Shown in pieces: positions 9,603 through 16,906 of a DNA stretch of 40,348 nucleotides. The first letter of the stretch is position 1; each line of letters starts with the position of its first letter. The stretch spans positions 1-40,348 of the forward strand of contig JAERSO010000163.1 of NCBI GenBank assembly GCA_016845585.1, given 5' to 3'. Below the pieces are notes generated by a model. That model was not told the DNA's origin and did no database searches. It saw only the letters and a program-made list of their open reading frames with translations. The DNA is from Acidimicrobiaceae bacterium (lineage in GTDB: Bacteria > Actinomycetota > Acidimicrobiia > Acidimicrobiales > Aldehydirespiratoraceae). The position numbers and the translations under genes are program-made.

Positions 9603-10538
9603 ATGTCCGATGCCGCGGTGATCATCTGCGACAACCTGGTCAAGATCTACAAGCAGGCCGATCTCGAGGTGATCGCGCTCCAAGGCCTCGACCTGGTGGT
9701 CGACTCGGGTGAATTCGTGGCGATCATGGGCGCCTCGGGCAGTGGCAAGTCCACACTTCTGGGCGTGCTCGGCGGACTGGTGTCGCCCACCGCTGGCGCC
9801 GTCAGTGTCGGCGGCTACGACCTGCTGCAGCTGTCGGTGCGGGATCGCACTCGGTACCGCCGCAGCGAGGTCGGGTTCGTCTGGCAGCAGACCGCCCAAA
9901 ACCTCGTGCCGTATCTCTCCGCTCGCGAGAACGTCGAGCTGCCCATGCGCTTCGCCGGCCGATCTCGGCGCGAGCGTCGACTCGCGGCCCTCGGCCTTCT
10001 CGATCAAGTGGGGCTGAGTGGGCGCTCCACTCATCGTCCGGCCCAACTGTCGGGTGGCGAGCAACAACGGGTGGCGATCGCCACGGCGTTGGCGAATGGA
10101 CCGAAGGTCGTCTTCGCCGATGAGCCGACCGGCGAGCTCGACACCGACACGGCGGCTGAGGTGGTCGATGTCCTACGAACTGTCAATCGTGAGGACGGCG
10201 TCACGATCGTCGTCGTCACCCACGACAGCGAGCTCGCCGGCGGCACCGACCGCACGGTGCTGATCCGTGACGGTCGCACGAGTACGGAGGTTCTGAGACG
10301 TATGTCGAACGATGGAACCGGCGAATCCGTCGTGGCCGAGGAGTTCGCCGTTCTCGATCGGGCCGGCCGGTTGCAGCTCCCCACCGAGTACGTCGACGCG
10401 CTGGACCTTCAGCAGCGGGTGCGCCTCACCCTCGATCCCGATCGAATCAATGTCTGGCCCGACCGCCCCAACGGCAAGGCCGAAGACCCCGACGTCTGGG
10501 CGCGGCCCGCCGAATCCGAAGGAGCCGACGATGACTGA
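9603..10538 (+). CDS. ABC transporter ATPase (LolD/MacB type) with C-terminal AbrB-like extension
   Basis: This protein has 311 residues. The nucleotide-binding domain (1-235) has Walker A GASGSGKST (43-51), a Q-loop at FVWQQ, signature LSGGEQQ, Walker B VVFADEPTGELD and the H-loop VVVTHD. After it, residues about 246-285 read FAVLDRAGRLQLPTEYVDAL and continue LDLQQRVRLTLDPDRINV. This resembles a SpoVT/AbrB swapped-hairpin unit (hydrophobic strand, D-x-x-G-R-h-x-h-P, helix, strand). The tail ends acidic. The ATPase energises the two preceding permeases. ATG at 9603 directly follows the permease stop, and GGGGAG about 10 nt upstream can serve as ribosome binding site. The AbrB-like call rests on motif pattern alone. 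Confidence 0.9.
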   Translation: MSDAAVIICDNLVKIYKQADLEVIALQGLDLVVDSGEFVAIMGASGSGKSTLLGVLGGLVSPTAGAVSVGGYDLLQLSVRDRTRYRRSEVGFVWQQTAQNLVPYLSARENVELPMRFAGRSRRERRLAALGLLDQVGLSGRSTHRPAQLSGGEQQRVAIATALANGPKVVFADEPTGELDTDTAAEVVDVLRTVNREDGVTIVVVTHDSELAGGTDRTVLIRDGRTSTEVLRRMSNDGTGESVVAEEFAVLDRAGRLQLPTEYVDALDLQQRVRLTLDPDRINVWPDRPNGKAEDPDVWARPAESEGADDD

Positions 10539-11220
10539 CACGACGCCGGTCCTCGAAGCCTCTGCCCTCTCGAAGACCTTCTCGACCGGAGGTGGCGACA
10601 TCCACGCGGTTCAGGAGGTCGACCTGCGCGTCGATGCCGGGTCCTTCGCCGTCGTCATGGGGCGCTCCGGAAGTGGGAAGACGACGCTGCTCAATCTCCT
10701 CGGTGGCCTCGATCGGCCGACTGCGGGGGAGGTACGGATCCACGGCAACGATCTGTCAGGGCTCTCCGACGGCGGGCTCGCCGTGATCCGTCGAGAGGAG
10801 ATCGGCTTCATCTTCCAGGCGTTCGGCCTGCTGCCGATGCTCAGCGCGGTCGAGAACGTGGAGCTGCCGATGCGGTTGACCCGGGAGGACCCGACCGAAC
10901 GCCGGGACCGTGCTCGAATCCTGCTCGACGTGGTCGGACTGGCCGACCGTGCTGATCATCGTCCCGCTGAGCTCTCCGGCGGCGAACAGCAGCGCGTGGC
11001 GATCGCCCGTGCGCTTGCCAACGAGCCCCGACTGATCCTCGCCGACGAGCCAACCGGTCAGCTCGACTCACGCACCGGAGCCGAGATCGTTCGCGTCCTG
11101 GCCGAACTGGTGGAGAGTCACGGGGTCGCGGCGTTCATCGCCACCCACGACCCCACGCCGCGGTCCCACGCCGACCACGTCTACCGGCTCCTCGACGGCC
11201 GACTCCAGCCGGAGGAGTGA
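10531..11220 (+). CDS. ABC transporter ATPase (LolD/MacB type), last of operon
   Basis: This 229-residue canonical ATPase has Walker [11 protein letters not shown]-loop [21 protein letters not shown], signature [15 protein letters not shown], Walker [14 protein letters not shown] and H-loop IATHDPT. It has no C-terminal extension. The frame is open from 10312, but the start is ATG at 10531, 8 nt before the end of the previous gene, with AAGGAG 6 nt upstream. Together with the first ATPase it would let the two permeases be driven by unlike subunits. It could also mean that two exporters share one operon. The substrate is unknown. Confidence 0.93.
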   Translation: MTDTTPVLEASALSKTFSTGGGDIHAVQEVDLRVDAGSFAVVMGRSGSGKTTLLNLLGGLDRPTAGEVRIHGNDLSGLSDGGLAVIRREEIGFIFQAFGLLPMLSAVENVELPMRLTREDPTERRDRARILLDVVGLADRADHRPAELSGGEQQRVAIARALANEPRLILADEPTGQLDSRTGAEIVRVLAELVESHGVAAFIATHDPTPRSHADHVYRLLDGRLQPEE

Positions 11221-11229
11221 TCCAGCGTC

Positions 11230-11988
11230 TCAGCCGCGGCCGATGAACGGCATCGCCGTGGCCATGACGGTCATGAACTGGACGTTTGCGTCCAACGGCA
11301 GGCTCGCCATGTGGAGCACCGCGTCGGCGACGTGCTGCACATCCATCGTGGGTTCGACCTTGGTCGAGCCGTCGGCCTGGACGATCCCGGCCGACATGCG
11401 CTCGGTCATCTCCGTCGCCGCGTTGCCGATGTCGATCTGGCCACAGGCGATGTTGTACGCCCTCCCGTCGAGCGACGTGGATCGGGTGAGTCCGGTGATG
11501 GCGTGTTTGGTGGAGGTGTAGGGCGCCGAGAACGGGCGTGGGGCGTGCGCCGAGATCGAACCATTGTTGATGATGCGGCCGCCTTGGGGGTTCTGCGCCT
11601 TCATGATCCTGAACGCCTCCTGGGTGCACAGGAATGGCCCGGTGAGGTTCACATCGACCACGCGCTGCCACTGCTCGACGGTGAGATCCTCGAGCGGAAC
11701 GGGCGGTGCGCCGCTTCCCGCATTGTTGAAGACCAGGCCGAGTCGGCCGAACGTGTCGACGGTCGATCGGAACAGGTTTGTCACCGCCTCGGCATCGCCG
11801 ACGTCGGTCGGGATGCAGAGAGATCGGCCGGCGCTCTCGTCGGCCTGGGCGGCTGTCTCCTCGAGCGCATCGGCTCGGCGACCGGCGAGGGCGACGTCGT
11901 AGCCGGCATTGAGCAGGGTCGTGGCCGTGGCCCGGCCGATCCCACTGCCGGCTCCCGTCACGATGGCTACTCTCGGCTTCTCGCTCAT
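11230..11988 (-). CDS. Short-chain dehydrogenase/reductase
   Basis: This 252-residue protein has a classical SDR fold with a cofactor loop TGAGSGIG (11-18), NNAG (88-91), catalytic serine in NNGSISA (around 144-146) and the YTSTK dyad (Tyr157, Lys161). R37-R38 after the second strand (LAGRR) favour NADP(H). SDRs reduce or oxidise carbonyl/hydroxyl groups, and the substrate cannot be inferred. The frame extends to 12060, but ATG at 11988 gives the normal N-terminus. It is preceded by TAGGTT (11996-12001 on the minus strand) at a distance of 7 nt with no Shine-Dalgarno. It is convergent with the ABC operon and divergent from comEA. Confidence 0.93.
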   Translation of the reverse strand: MSEKPRVAIVTGAGSGIGRATATTLLNAGYDVALAGRRADALEETAAQADESAGRSLCIPTDVGDAEAVTNLFRSTVDTFGRLGLVFNNAGSGAPPVPLEDLTVEQWQRVVDVNLTGPFLCTQEAFRIMKAQNPQGGRIINNGSISAHAPRPFSAPYTSTKHAITGLTRSTSLDGRAYNIACGQIDIGNAATEMTERMSAGIVQADGSTKVEPTMDVQHVADAVLHMASLPLDANVQFMTVMATAMPFIGRG

Positions 11989-12099
11989 CTTCGAGAACCT
12001 AGCCCCTCGCCGCGATGTCGCTAGAGGCCGGTAGGTTGAGCAGCAGCGGCTGCGCCGCATCGCACTTCCCCGCGAGACCCCCGACCCCGGGAGCGTCGC

Positions 12100-12777
12100 G
12101 TGGACGCGCCAGTGCCGACAACCGAAGCCGACCTCGACTGGCGACGCGCGCCCCGATTGCTGGCGGATCGCCTCGGTGTCTCACCGACCGCTGTCGTCAT
12201 GGGCGTGCTCGGGATCGTGGCGGCCGGGATCGGAGCCTGGTGGGCGTTTCGGCCGCCGAGCGTGCCCGTCGAAGAGGTCCTTCCGTTCGTCGGCGATGTC
12301 GGCGTCTCGGTGCCGGCGACCACCACGACGGTGCCGCCGCCGCTCGTGGTTCACGTCGACGGTGCGGTGACGGTGCCCGGCGTTCACGAGGTGGTCGCTG
12401 GGAGCCGGGTGATCGACGCCATCCAGGCCGCTGGTGGCCTCACGACCGAGGCCGACCGGTCGCGGCTCAACCTGGCGCTGCTCGTCGAGGACGAACAGCG
12501 GGTTTGGGTGCCGCGGATGGGGGAGGACGAGCCGCCGGTCGTGGCACCCTCGGGTGGGTCGAGCGAGTCGTCAGTCGGCGGTGGCGCCGTCGTCGACATC
12601 AACCGGGCGTCGCCGACAGAACTCGAAGCGCTCCCGGGCATCGGGCCCAGTCTGGCGGCGGCCATCGTCGAGCACCGCGAGCGGGAGGGAGCTTTCGCCA
12701 CCGTCGAGGAGCTGCTCGATGTCGCGGGGATCGGGCCCGCCAAGCTGGAGCAGCTCCGCCCGATGGCGGGCACATGA
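12100..12777 (+). CDS. comEA: ComEA-like DNA-binding competence protein
   Basis: This 225-residue protein has a membrane anchor at about 31-51 ([21 protein letters not shown]). A Thr/Pro linker and an SLBB-type domain follow (about 83-140: [26 protein letters not shown]). The C-terminal helix-hairpin-helix pair (about 165-222) reads [20 protein letters not shown] and [18 protein letters not shown]. ComEA binds incoming double-stranded DNA at the cell surface and hands it to ComEC. GTG at 12100 has GGAG 6 nt upstream. TAGGTT at 12032-12037 could be its -10. It overlaps comEC by 4 nt (ATGA). Confidence 0.93.
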   Translation: MDAPVPTTEADLDWRRAPRLLADRLGVSPTAVVMGVLGIVAAGIGAWWAFRPPSVPVEEVLPFVGDVGVSVPATTTTVPPPLVVHVDGAVTVPGVHEVVAGSRVIDAIQAAGGLTTEADRSRLNLALLVEDEQRVWVPRMGEDEPPVVAPSGGSSESSVGGGAVVDINRASPTELEALPGIGPSLAAAIVEHREREGAFATVEELLDVAGIGPAKLEQLRPMAGT

Positions 12778-14549
12778 GGTCGCATCTGTTCGCGCTCGGG
12801 TCGCTCGCCGGTGCGCTCGTGCTGGTGCCGGTGCCAGGGTTCGTCGTTGTCGGCGCGCTGGGGTTGGTGTTGCGTCGGCCCCACCCGATTCCCGTGTTGG
12901 TCGCGGCGTTGCTCGTCACGAGCTGGCTGGGCAATCGCTCGCTCGACGGGCTGGAGCCGATGGTCTCGGGTCCGTTCGAAGGGTGGGTCACCCTCGTGGA
13001 GGACCCTCGGTCGTCGGGGTCGTTCGGGGTGCGGGCGGGAGCGCGGGTCGATGGTCACCGTGTGTCGATCAGTGCCCACGGGCCGGTCTCGGGCCGAGTG
13101 TCCAGTCGACTTGCCGGTGAGCAGCTCTATGTCGTCGGCCGTATGCAACCACCTCGGGCCGGCGACGACTGGGCGAAGTGGCGTCACGAGGTCGGTCGGC
13201 TCACGATCGAATCAGTCGTCGACACCGCCCGCGGCTCTCCGATCGCCCGTCTTGCCAACCGGGTGCGCGGCCTGCTCACCGATGGGGCCGGGCCGCTGTC
13301 GAGGACCGACCGAGCGCTCTATCTCGGCATGGTGATCGGCGACGATCGTGGGCAGAGTCCGGTCGTGGCTGACGACTTTCGGGCTGCCGGGCTCGGGCAC
13401 CTGCTGGTCGTCTCGGGCCAGAACGTCGCTTTCGTGCTCGCGATCGTGGCGCCATTGCTCGCGGCGTCCCGCCCTGGTGTGCGTGTGGTGATTCTGTGTG
13501 CGGTGCTGGTGTTCTTCGCGGTCCTGACGCGCTTCGAGCCATCTGTTCTGCGAGCGGTGATGATGGCTGGGGTGAGCATCGGAGCCGTCGGTGCGGGAAG
13601 CCCGATCGACGGCCGCAAGGCGCTTTCGCTCGCGGTGGGCGTCTTGTTGTTGATCGACCCATTGCTCGCTCATGTCGTTGCCTTCCAGCTCTCGGCCGCG
13701 GCCACGGCAGGCATCGTCTGGCTGGCTGTGCCGCTCGGTGACCGAATCGGTGGCCCTACGGTCATCCGAATACCGTTCGCCACCACGGCGGCCGCCCAGA
13801 TCGGGGTGGCGCCGCTGTTGCTCCTGACGTTCGGGCCGGTCCCGTTGGCGAGCCTGCCCGCCAATCTGCTGGCGGGTCCAGCGTCCGGTCCGGTGATGAT
13901 CTGGGGGTGTACTGCCGGTCTGGTGGCGGGAGTGACCGGCGAACCGGTGGCAGCGCTGATCCATCTGCCGACGCGCCTGCTGCTGGCGTGGATCCGATTC
14001 GTGGCCCACGCCGCCGCGGTCGCTCCGCCGGCGATGGTCGGACCGATCGGATGGCTTCTCCTCGCGGCGATGGCCGCGCTGGTGATCCTCCGCCCGCGGA
14101 CACGTTCGATGGTGGCGACGATGGCGCTTGGCCTCTCCATCGTGGTGGTCGCCGGTGCTCCGGCGTTCGGCCCGGGCCACACCACGGTGGTCGATGGCGT
14201 CGAGCTCAGGGCGACGGAACGAGGTCTGATCATGGTGCTCGACGATCCGGGCGACCCCCGCGGTGTGCTCGAGGAGTTGCGTCGCATGGGGGTGGGCGCA
14301 CCGATCCTGATCATTGCCTCGGATGGTGATCTGGCCGACGCGCTCCTCGTTCTGTCGCTGAGGGATCGGTACGGCGATGTGGCTGTGCTCGCACCCGAGC
14401 TCCACCGAGTGCCAGGCGCTCGCACGGCTCGCGGCGGCGACCGGTTGCAGGTCGGCGCGATGGTGCTCGAGGTGGTCGACGTGGACGGAGGGATCGATGT
14501 GGTCGATCTCGGCGCGCCTGATGGCCGAGGGCGTGCTCCGCCCGGGTAG
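12774..14549 (+). CDS. comEC: ComEC/Rec2-like DNA uptake channel with degenerate C-terminal domain
   Basis: This is a 591-residue polytopic protein. An N-terminal helix pair is followed by an OB-like extracytoplasmic part (about 60-135). The competence domain carries LGHLLVVSGQNVAFVLAI, the counterpart of the family motif HLLAVSGLHV, and about ten helices. The last 130 residues (from VVDGVELRATERGLIMVLDDPGD) occupy the place of the metallo-beta-lactamase domain. They contain none of the HxHxDH zinc ligands and are much shorter than usual. ComEC moves single-stranded DNA across the membrane. The lactamase-like domain is proposed to degrade the non-transferred strand, so that step is either missing or done elsewhere. 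ATG at 12774 overlaps the comEA stop. Confidence 0.9.
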   Translation: MRSHLFALGSLAGALVLVPVPGFVVVGALGLVLRRPHPIPVLVAALLVTSWLGNRSLDGLEPMVSGPFEGWVTLVEDPRSSGSFGVRAGARVDGHRVSISAHGPVSGRVSSRLAGEQLYVVGRMQPPRAGDDWAKWRHEVGRLTIESVVDTARGSPIARLANRVRGLLTDGAGPLSRTDRALYLGMVIGDDRGQSPVVADDFRAAGLGHLLVVSGQNVAFVLAIVAPLLAASRPGVRVVILCAVLVFFAVLTRFEPSVLRAVMMAGVSIGAVGAGSPIDGRKALSLAVGVLLLIDPLLAHVVAFQLSAAATAGIVWLAVPLGDRIGGPTVIRIPFATTAAAQIGVAPLLLLTFGPVPLASLPANLLAGPASGPVMIWGCTAGLVAGVTGEPVAALIHLPTRLLLAWIRFVAHAAAVAPPAMVGPIGWLLLAAMAALVILRPRTRSMVATMALGLSIVVVAGAPAFGPGHTTVVDGVELRATERGLIMVLDDPGDPRGVLEELRRMGVGAPILIIASDGDLADALLVLSLRDRYGDVAVLAPELHRVPGARTARGGDRLQVGAMVLEVVDVDGGIDVVDLGAPDGRGRAPPG

Positions 14550-14560
14550 ATTCGCCGCCG

Positions 14561-15397
14561 ATGCACGTCGAGCTCGGCACCACCCGCTTCGACATCACGA
14601 CCCGAGCGCTCGTGATGGGAATCCTGAACCGCACACCGGACTCCTTCTTCGATGGTGGCGAGTACTGGTCGTTCGACGACTTCATCCGGCAGGCCGAAAG
14701 CCTCGTGGAAGAAGGGGCCGACTTCCTCGATGTCGGCGGTGTCAAGGCGGGCCCCGGTCCCGAGGTGACCGTCGACGAGGAGATGGAACGTGTGGTTCCC
14801 GCGATCGAGGCACTGAGTTCCCGGTTCGATCTGCCGATCTCGGTCGACACGTTTCGGGCGTCGGTTCTCGACGAATCGCTGAAGGCCGGCGCGTGCGTGG
14901 GCAATGACATCAGCGGCTTCGGTGATCCCGCGTTCCTGGAGGTGGCGGCCCGTCACGGGGCATCCGTGGTGGCCACTCACGTACGAATCGGCCCGCGTAT
15001 CGCTGACCCGGCACCGATCTACGACGACGTCCGCACCGATGTCACCGAGTTCCTCCGGGCCCGCGCCGGCTGGGCGAAGGCAGCGGGTATCCCCGACGAG
15101 CGCATCATGGTCGACGCCGGGCTCGACCTGGGCAAGACACCGGCAATGTCCTTGGAGCTGCTGCGGCACAGCGACGACCTCGCTGACCTGGGCTTTCCCG
15201 TCTTCCTGTCGGCATCGAACAAGGGATTCCTCGGCGAGGTCGCCGGCACTGAGGTCGACGACCGACGTGAGGCGACCTGGGGAGCCCATACGCTCGGCAT
15301 CGCCCTCGGCTGTCGGATCCTGCGGGCCCACGATGTGAAGGGCAACCGGCGAGTGGCCGACATGATGAGCGCGATCCTCCAGCACCGGCGAGACTGA
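14561..15397 (+). CDS. Dihydropteroate synthase family protein, FolP2-like
   Basis: This 278-residue TIM-barrel protein has the DHPS signature MGILNRTPDSFFDGG (19-33). In place of the usual DxGGESTRPG it reads DVGGVKAGPGPEV (57-69), which is the form I recall from mycobacterial FolP2. The usual basic SRKxFIG loop is SASNKGFLGE, and no typical MH(M/W) substrate segment is seen, only VVATHVRIGP. Mycobacterial FolP2 is reported to lack DHPS activity, so this copy should not be assumed to make folate. ATG at 14561 has TAGATT (14547-14552) 8 nt upstream. Its TAG is also the comEC stop, so the gene probably has its own leaderless promoter. holA follows after 4 nt. Confidence 0.85.
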   Translation: MHVELGTTRFDITTRALVMGILNRTPDSFFDGGEYWSFDDFIRQAESLVEEGADFLDVGGVKAGPGPEVTVDEEMERVVPAIEALSSRFDLPISVDTFRASVLDESLKAGACVGNDISGFGDPAFLEVAARHGASVVATHVRIGPRIADPAPIYDDVRTDVTEFLRARAGWAKAAGIPDERIMVDAGLDLGKTPAMSLELLRHSDDLADLGFPVFLSASNKGFLGEVAGTEVDDRREATWGAHTLGIALGCRILRAHDVKGNRRVADMMSAILQHRRD

Positions 15398-15401
15398 CGA
15401 C

Positions 15402-16436
15402 ATGGTTGTACGGCTCATCGTGGGTGACGACCCCGTACTCGTTGGCGAGGCTGTCACGAACGCGGTCGACGAGCTGGTGGGCGAGGGCGATCGCGGTCTC
15501 ATGCTCGAACTCCTGACGGAGATCGACTACCGCAACGACGAGGGACTCTGGGAGTCGGCGAAGGTGCTCGACGCCGCCCGCACGCCGCCGTTTCTCACCG
15601 ATCGGCGCGTCGTCGTCGGCCGCCACCTCAGCCGCTTCTCCCGCAAGGACGACTACGGGCCGATCGTCGATCTCCTCGGAGAGCCGCTCGACACCACCGA
15701 TCTCGTTCTCGTCTGGGAGCGAGGAGTCGAACCCAAGGTCGACCGGATGCCGGCGCTCCCCAAAGCCGTCAAGGAGGCGGCTGAGCTCGCCGGAGCCGAG
15801 GTCGTGCAAACTACCGCACCGAAGGGCAGAGCGGCGGGGGACTGGCTGCGGGACCAGCTCGGCTCGTCCACCGTCACCTTCGACCGCTCCGCGATCTCCG
15901 CTGTCGAGGACCTGCTCGGGGAGGATCGCAGCCGAGTCGTCGGTCTGATCCGCACGATCGAAGGTGCGCTCGGCGAGGGGGCCACGGCAACGGCCGACGA
16001 TGTGGCCACGTTCGGCGGCGAGAAGGGTTCGACCGTTCCGTGGGCGCTCGATGACGCAGTCGACAAGGGTGATGTCGCCGGTGCGCTGGCGATCCTGCCG
16101 CGTCTGATCCCGTACTCGGGCACACCCACCGATCGCAATGGTGCTGCGTTCCGACTCCTGGCGGTTCTGCACAAGCGCTACAGCAACATGTTGCGCCTCG
16201 ACGGTGCGGGTGTCCGGGATGAGAAGGAGGCCGCGTCGATCCTCGGTATGAAGGGTTCGACATTCCCGGCCAAGAAGGCGATGCAGCAGAGCAGGAAGCT
16301 GGGCACAGAGAAGCTCAGCCGCGCCATCGATCTCCTCGCCGAGGCCGACCTCGACCTCCGCGGCGCCAAGGACTGGCCTCCGGAGCTCGTGATCGAGGTC
16401 CTGACCGCCCGCCTCGCCAACCTGAGCCGTCGGTGA
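15402..16436 (+). CDS. holA: DNA polymerase III delta subunit
   Basis: This 344-residue protein has the length and flow of HolA. The N-terminal AAA-like domain (VVRLIVGDDPVLVGEAVTNAVDELV, then ARTPPFLTDRRVVVGRH) has no functional P-loop, as in the family. The C-terminal collar domain includes FRLLAVLHKRYSNMLRLDGAG and ILGMKGSTFPAKKAMQQSRKL. Delta opens the beta clamp within the clamp loader. The comEC-holA-rpsT neighbourhood is common in bacteria and supports the call. ATG at 15402 lies 4 nt after folP2, so it is probably co-transcribed. It ends convergent to rpsT with a hairpin region between them. Confidence 0.92.
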   Translation: MVVRLIVGDDPVLVGEAVTNAVDELVGEGDRGLMLELLTEIDYRNDEGLWESAKVLDAARTPPFLTDRRVVVGRHLSRFSRKDDYGPIVDLLGEPLDTTDLVLVWERGVEPKVDRMPALPKAVKEAAELAGAEVVQTTAPKGRAAGDWLRDQLGSSTVTFDRSAISAVEDLLGEDRSRVVGLIRTIEGALGEGATATADDVATFGGEKGSTVPWALDDAVDKGDVAGALAILPRLIPYSGTPTDRNGAAFRLLAVLHKRYSNMLRLDGAGVRDEKEAASILGMKGSTFPAKKAMQQSRKLGTEKLSRAIDLLAEADLDLRGAKDWPPELVIEVLTARLANLSRR

Positions 16437-16438
16437 GA

Positions 16439-16473
16439 TTTGTGATGTTGGGGACAGGCCCCAACATCACAAA
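16439..16473. repeat. Perfect 15-bp palindrome with GGGGACAG core
   Basis: The arms TTTGTGATGTTGGGG (16439-16453) and CCCCAACATCACAAA (16459-16473) pair perfectly around a 5-nt loop ACAGG. It starts 2 nt after the holA stop. It shares TGGGGACAG with the palindromic elements at 37.7 and 38.9 kb. It could end holA transcription or be a REP-type element. There is no clear U-tract on the plus strand. Confidence 0.85.
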
Positions 16474-16477
16474 ACGG

Positions 16478-16509
16478 CGAACGCCGGGCCCCGTCGGACC
16501 CGGCGTTCG
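16478..16509 (-). terminator. Candidate terminator of rpsT
   Basis: An 11-bp stem CGAACGCCGGG/CCCGGCGTTCG encloses a 10-nt loop, 22 nt beyond the rpsT stop on the minus strand. After the stem the minus strand reads CCGTTTTGTG, a short U-tract. It resembles an imperfect rho-independent terminator. Confidence 0.6.
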
Positions 16510-16531
16510 GAAACGTTCTCGATGAACAGCG

Positions 16532-16786
16532 TCAGTCGTTGAGACGCTTGGCCAGCTGGCTCTTCTTCCGAGCGGCCTTGTTCTTGTGCATGATGCCCTT
16601 GCCCACGCTCTTGTCGATGCGTTTGATGGCGGCCTTGACGGACTCGGCGGCGTCATCGGAGCCGGCGTCGAGCGCGGCCTCTGCGGACTTGGTGCGGGTG
16701 TGGATCTCCGAGCGGACCTTGCGGTTCGCGAGGTTGCGCTTCTCGGTCTGACGATTGCGCTTGATCTGCGACTTGATGTTTGCCAC
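16532..16786 (-). CDS. rpsT: 30S ribosomal protein S20
   Basis: This 84-residue, very basic helical protein begins [22 protein letters not shown] and contains the family core [20 protein letters not shown] followed by [14 protein letters not shown]20 binds 16S rRNA early in 30S assembly. The start is GTG at 16786 with AGGA 5 nt upstream, so unlike many neighbours it has a leader. A 9-bp inverted repeat lies in that leader. It is divergent from lepA. Confidence 0.97.
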   Translation of the reverse strand: MANIKSQIKRNRQTEKRNLANRKVRSEIHTRTKSAEAALDAGSDDAAESVKAAIKRIDKSVGKGIMHKNKAARKKSQLAKRLND

Positions 16787-16813
16787 GACGTTCCTACTAC
16801 TTCATGCGATCTG

Positions 16814-16852
16814 ACGGCCCGAACAGGCCGACTGAGCAGGATATCGGGCCGT
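16814..16852 (-). promoter_or_regulatory. Inverted repeat in the rpsT leader
   Basis: ACGGCCCGA (16814-16822) and TCGGGCCGT (16844-16852) are perfect inverted repeats 21 nt apart, 28 nt upstream of the rpsT start. The intergenic region is shared with the lepA promoter. It could be a leader hairpin, for example for S20 autoregulation, or a protein operator. The sequence does not decide. Confidence 0.45.
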
Positions 16853-16906
16853 CCTACCCGATCGCACCCTCTCGACGAGAGCTTCGGTCGGTACCCTCAG
16901 GACACG

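Noticed and set aside
13670..15502. 610-codon minus-strand frame across comEC, folP2 and holA
   Set aside because: It runs antisense to three recognised genes and has no recognisable domain.
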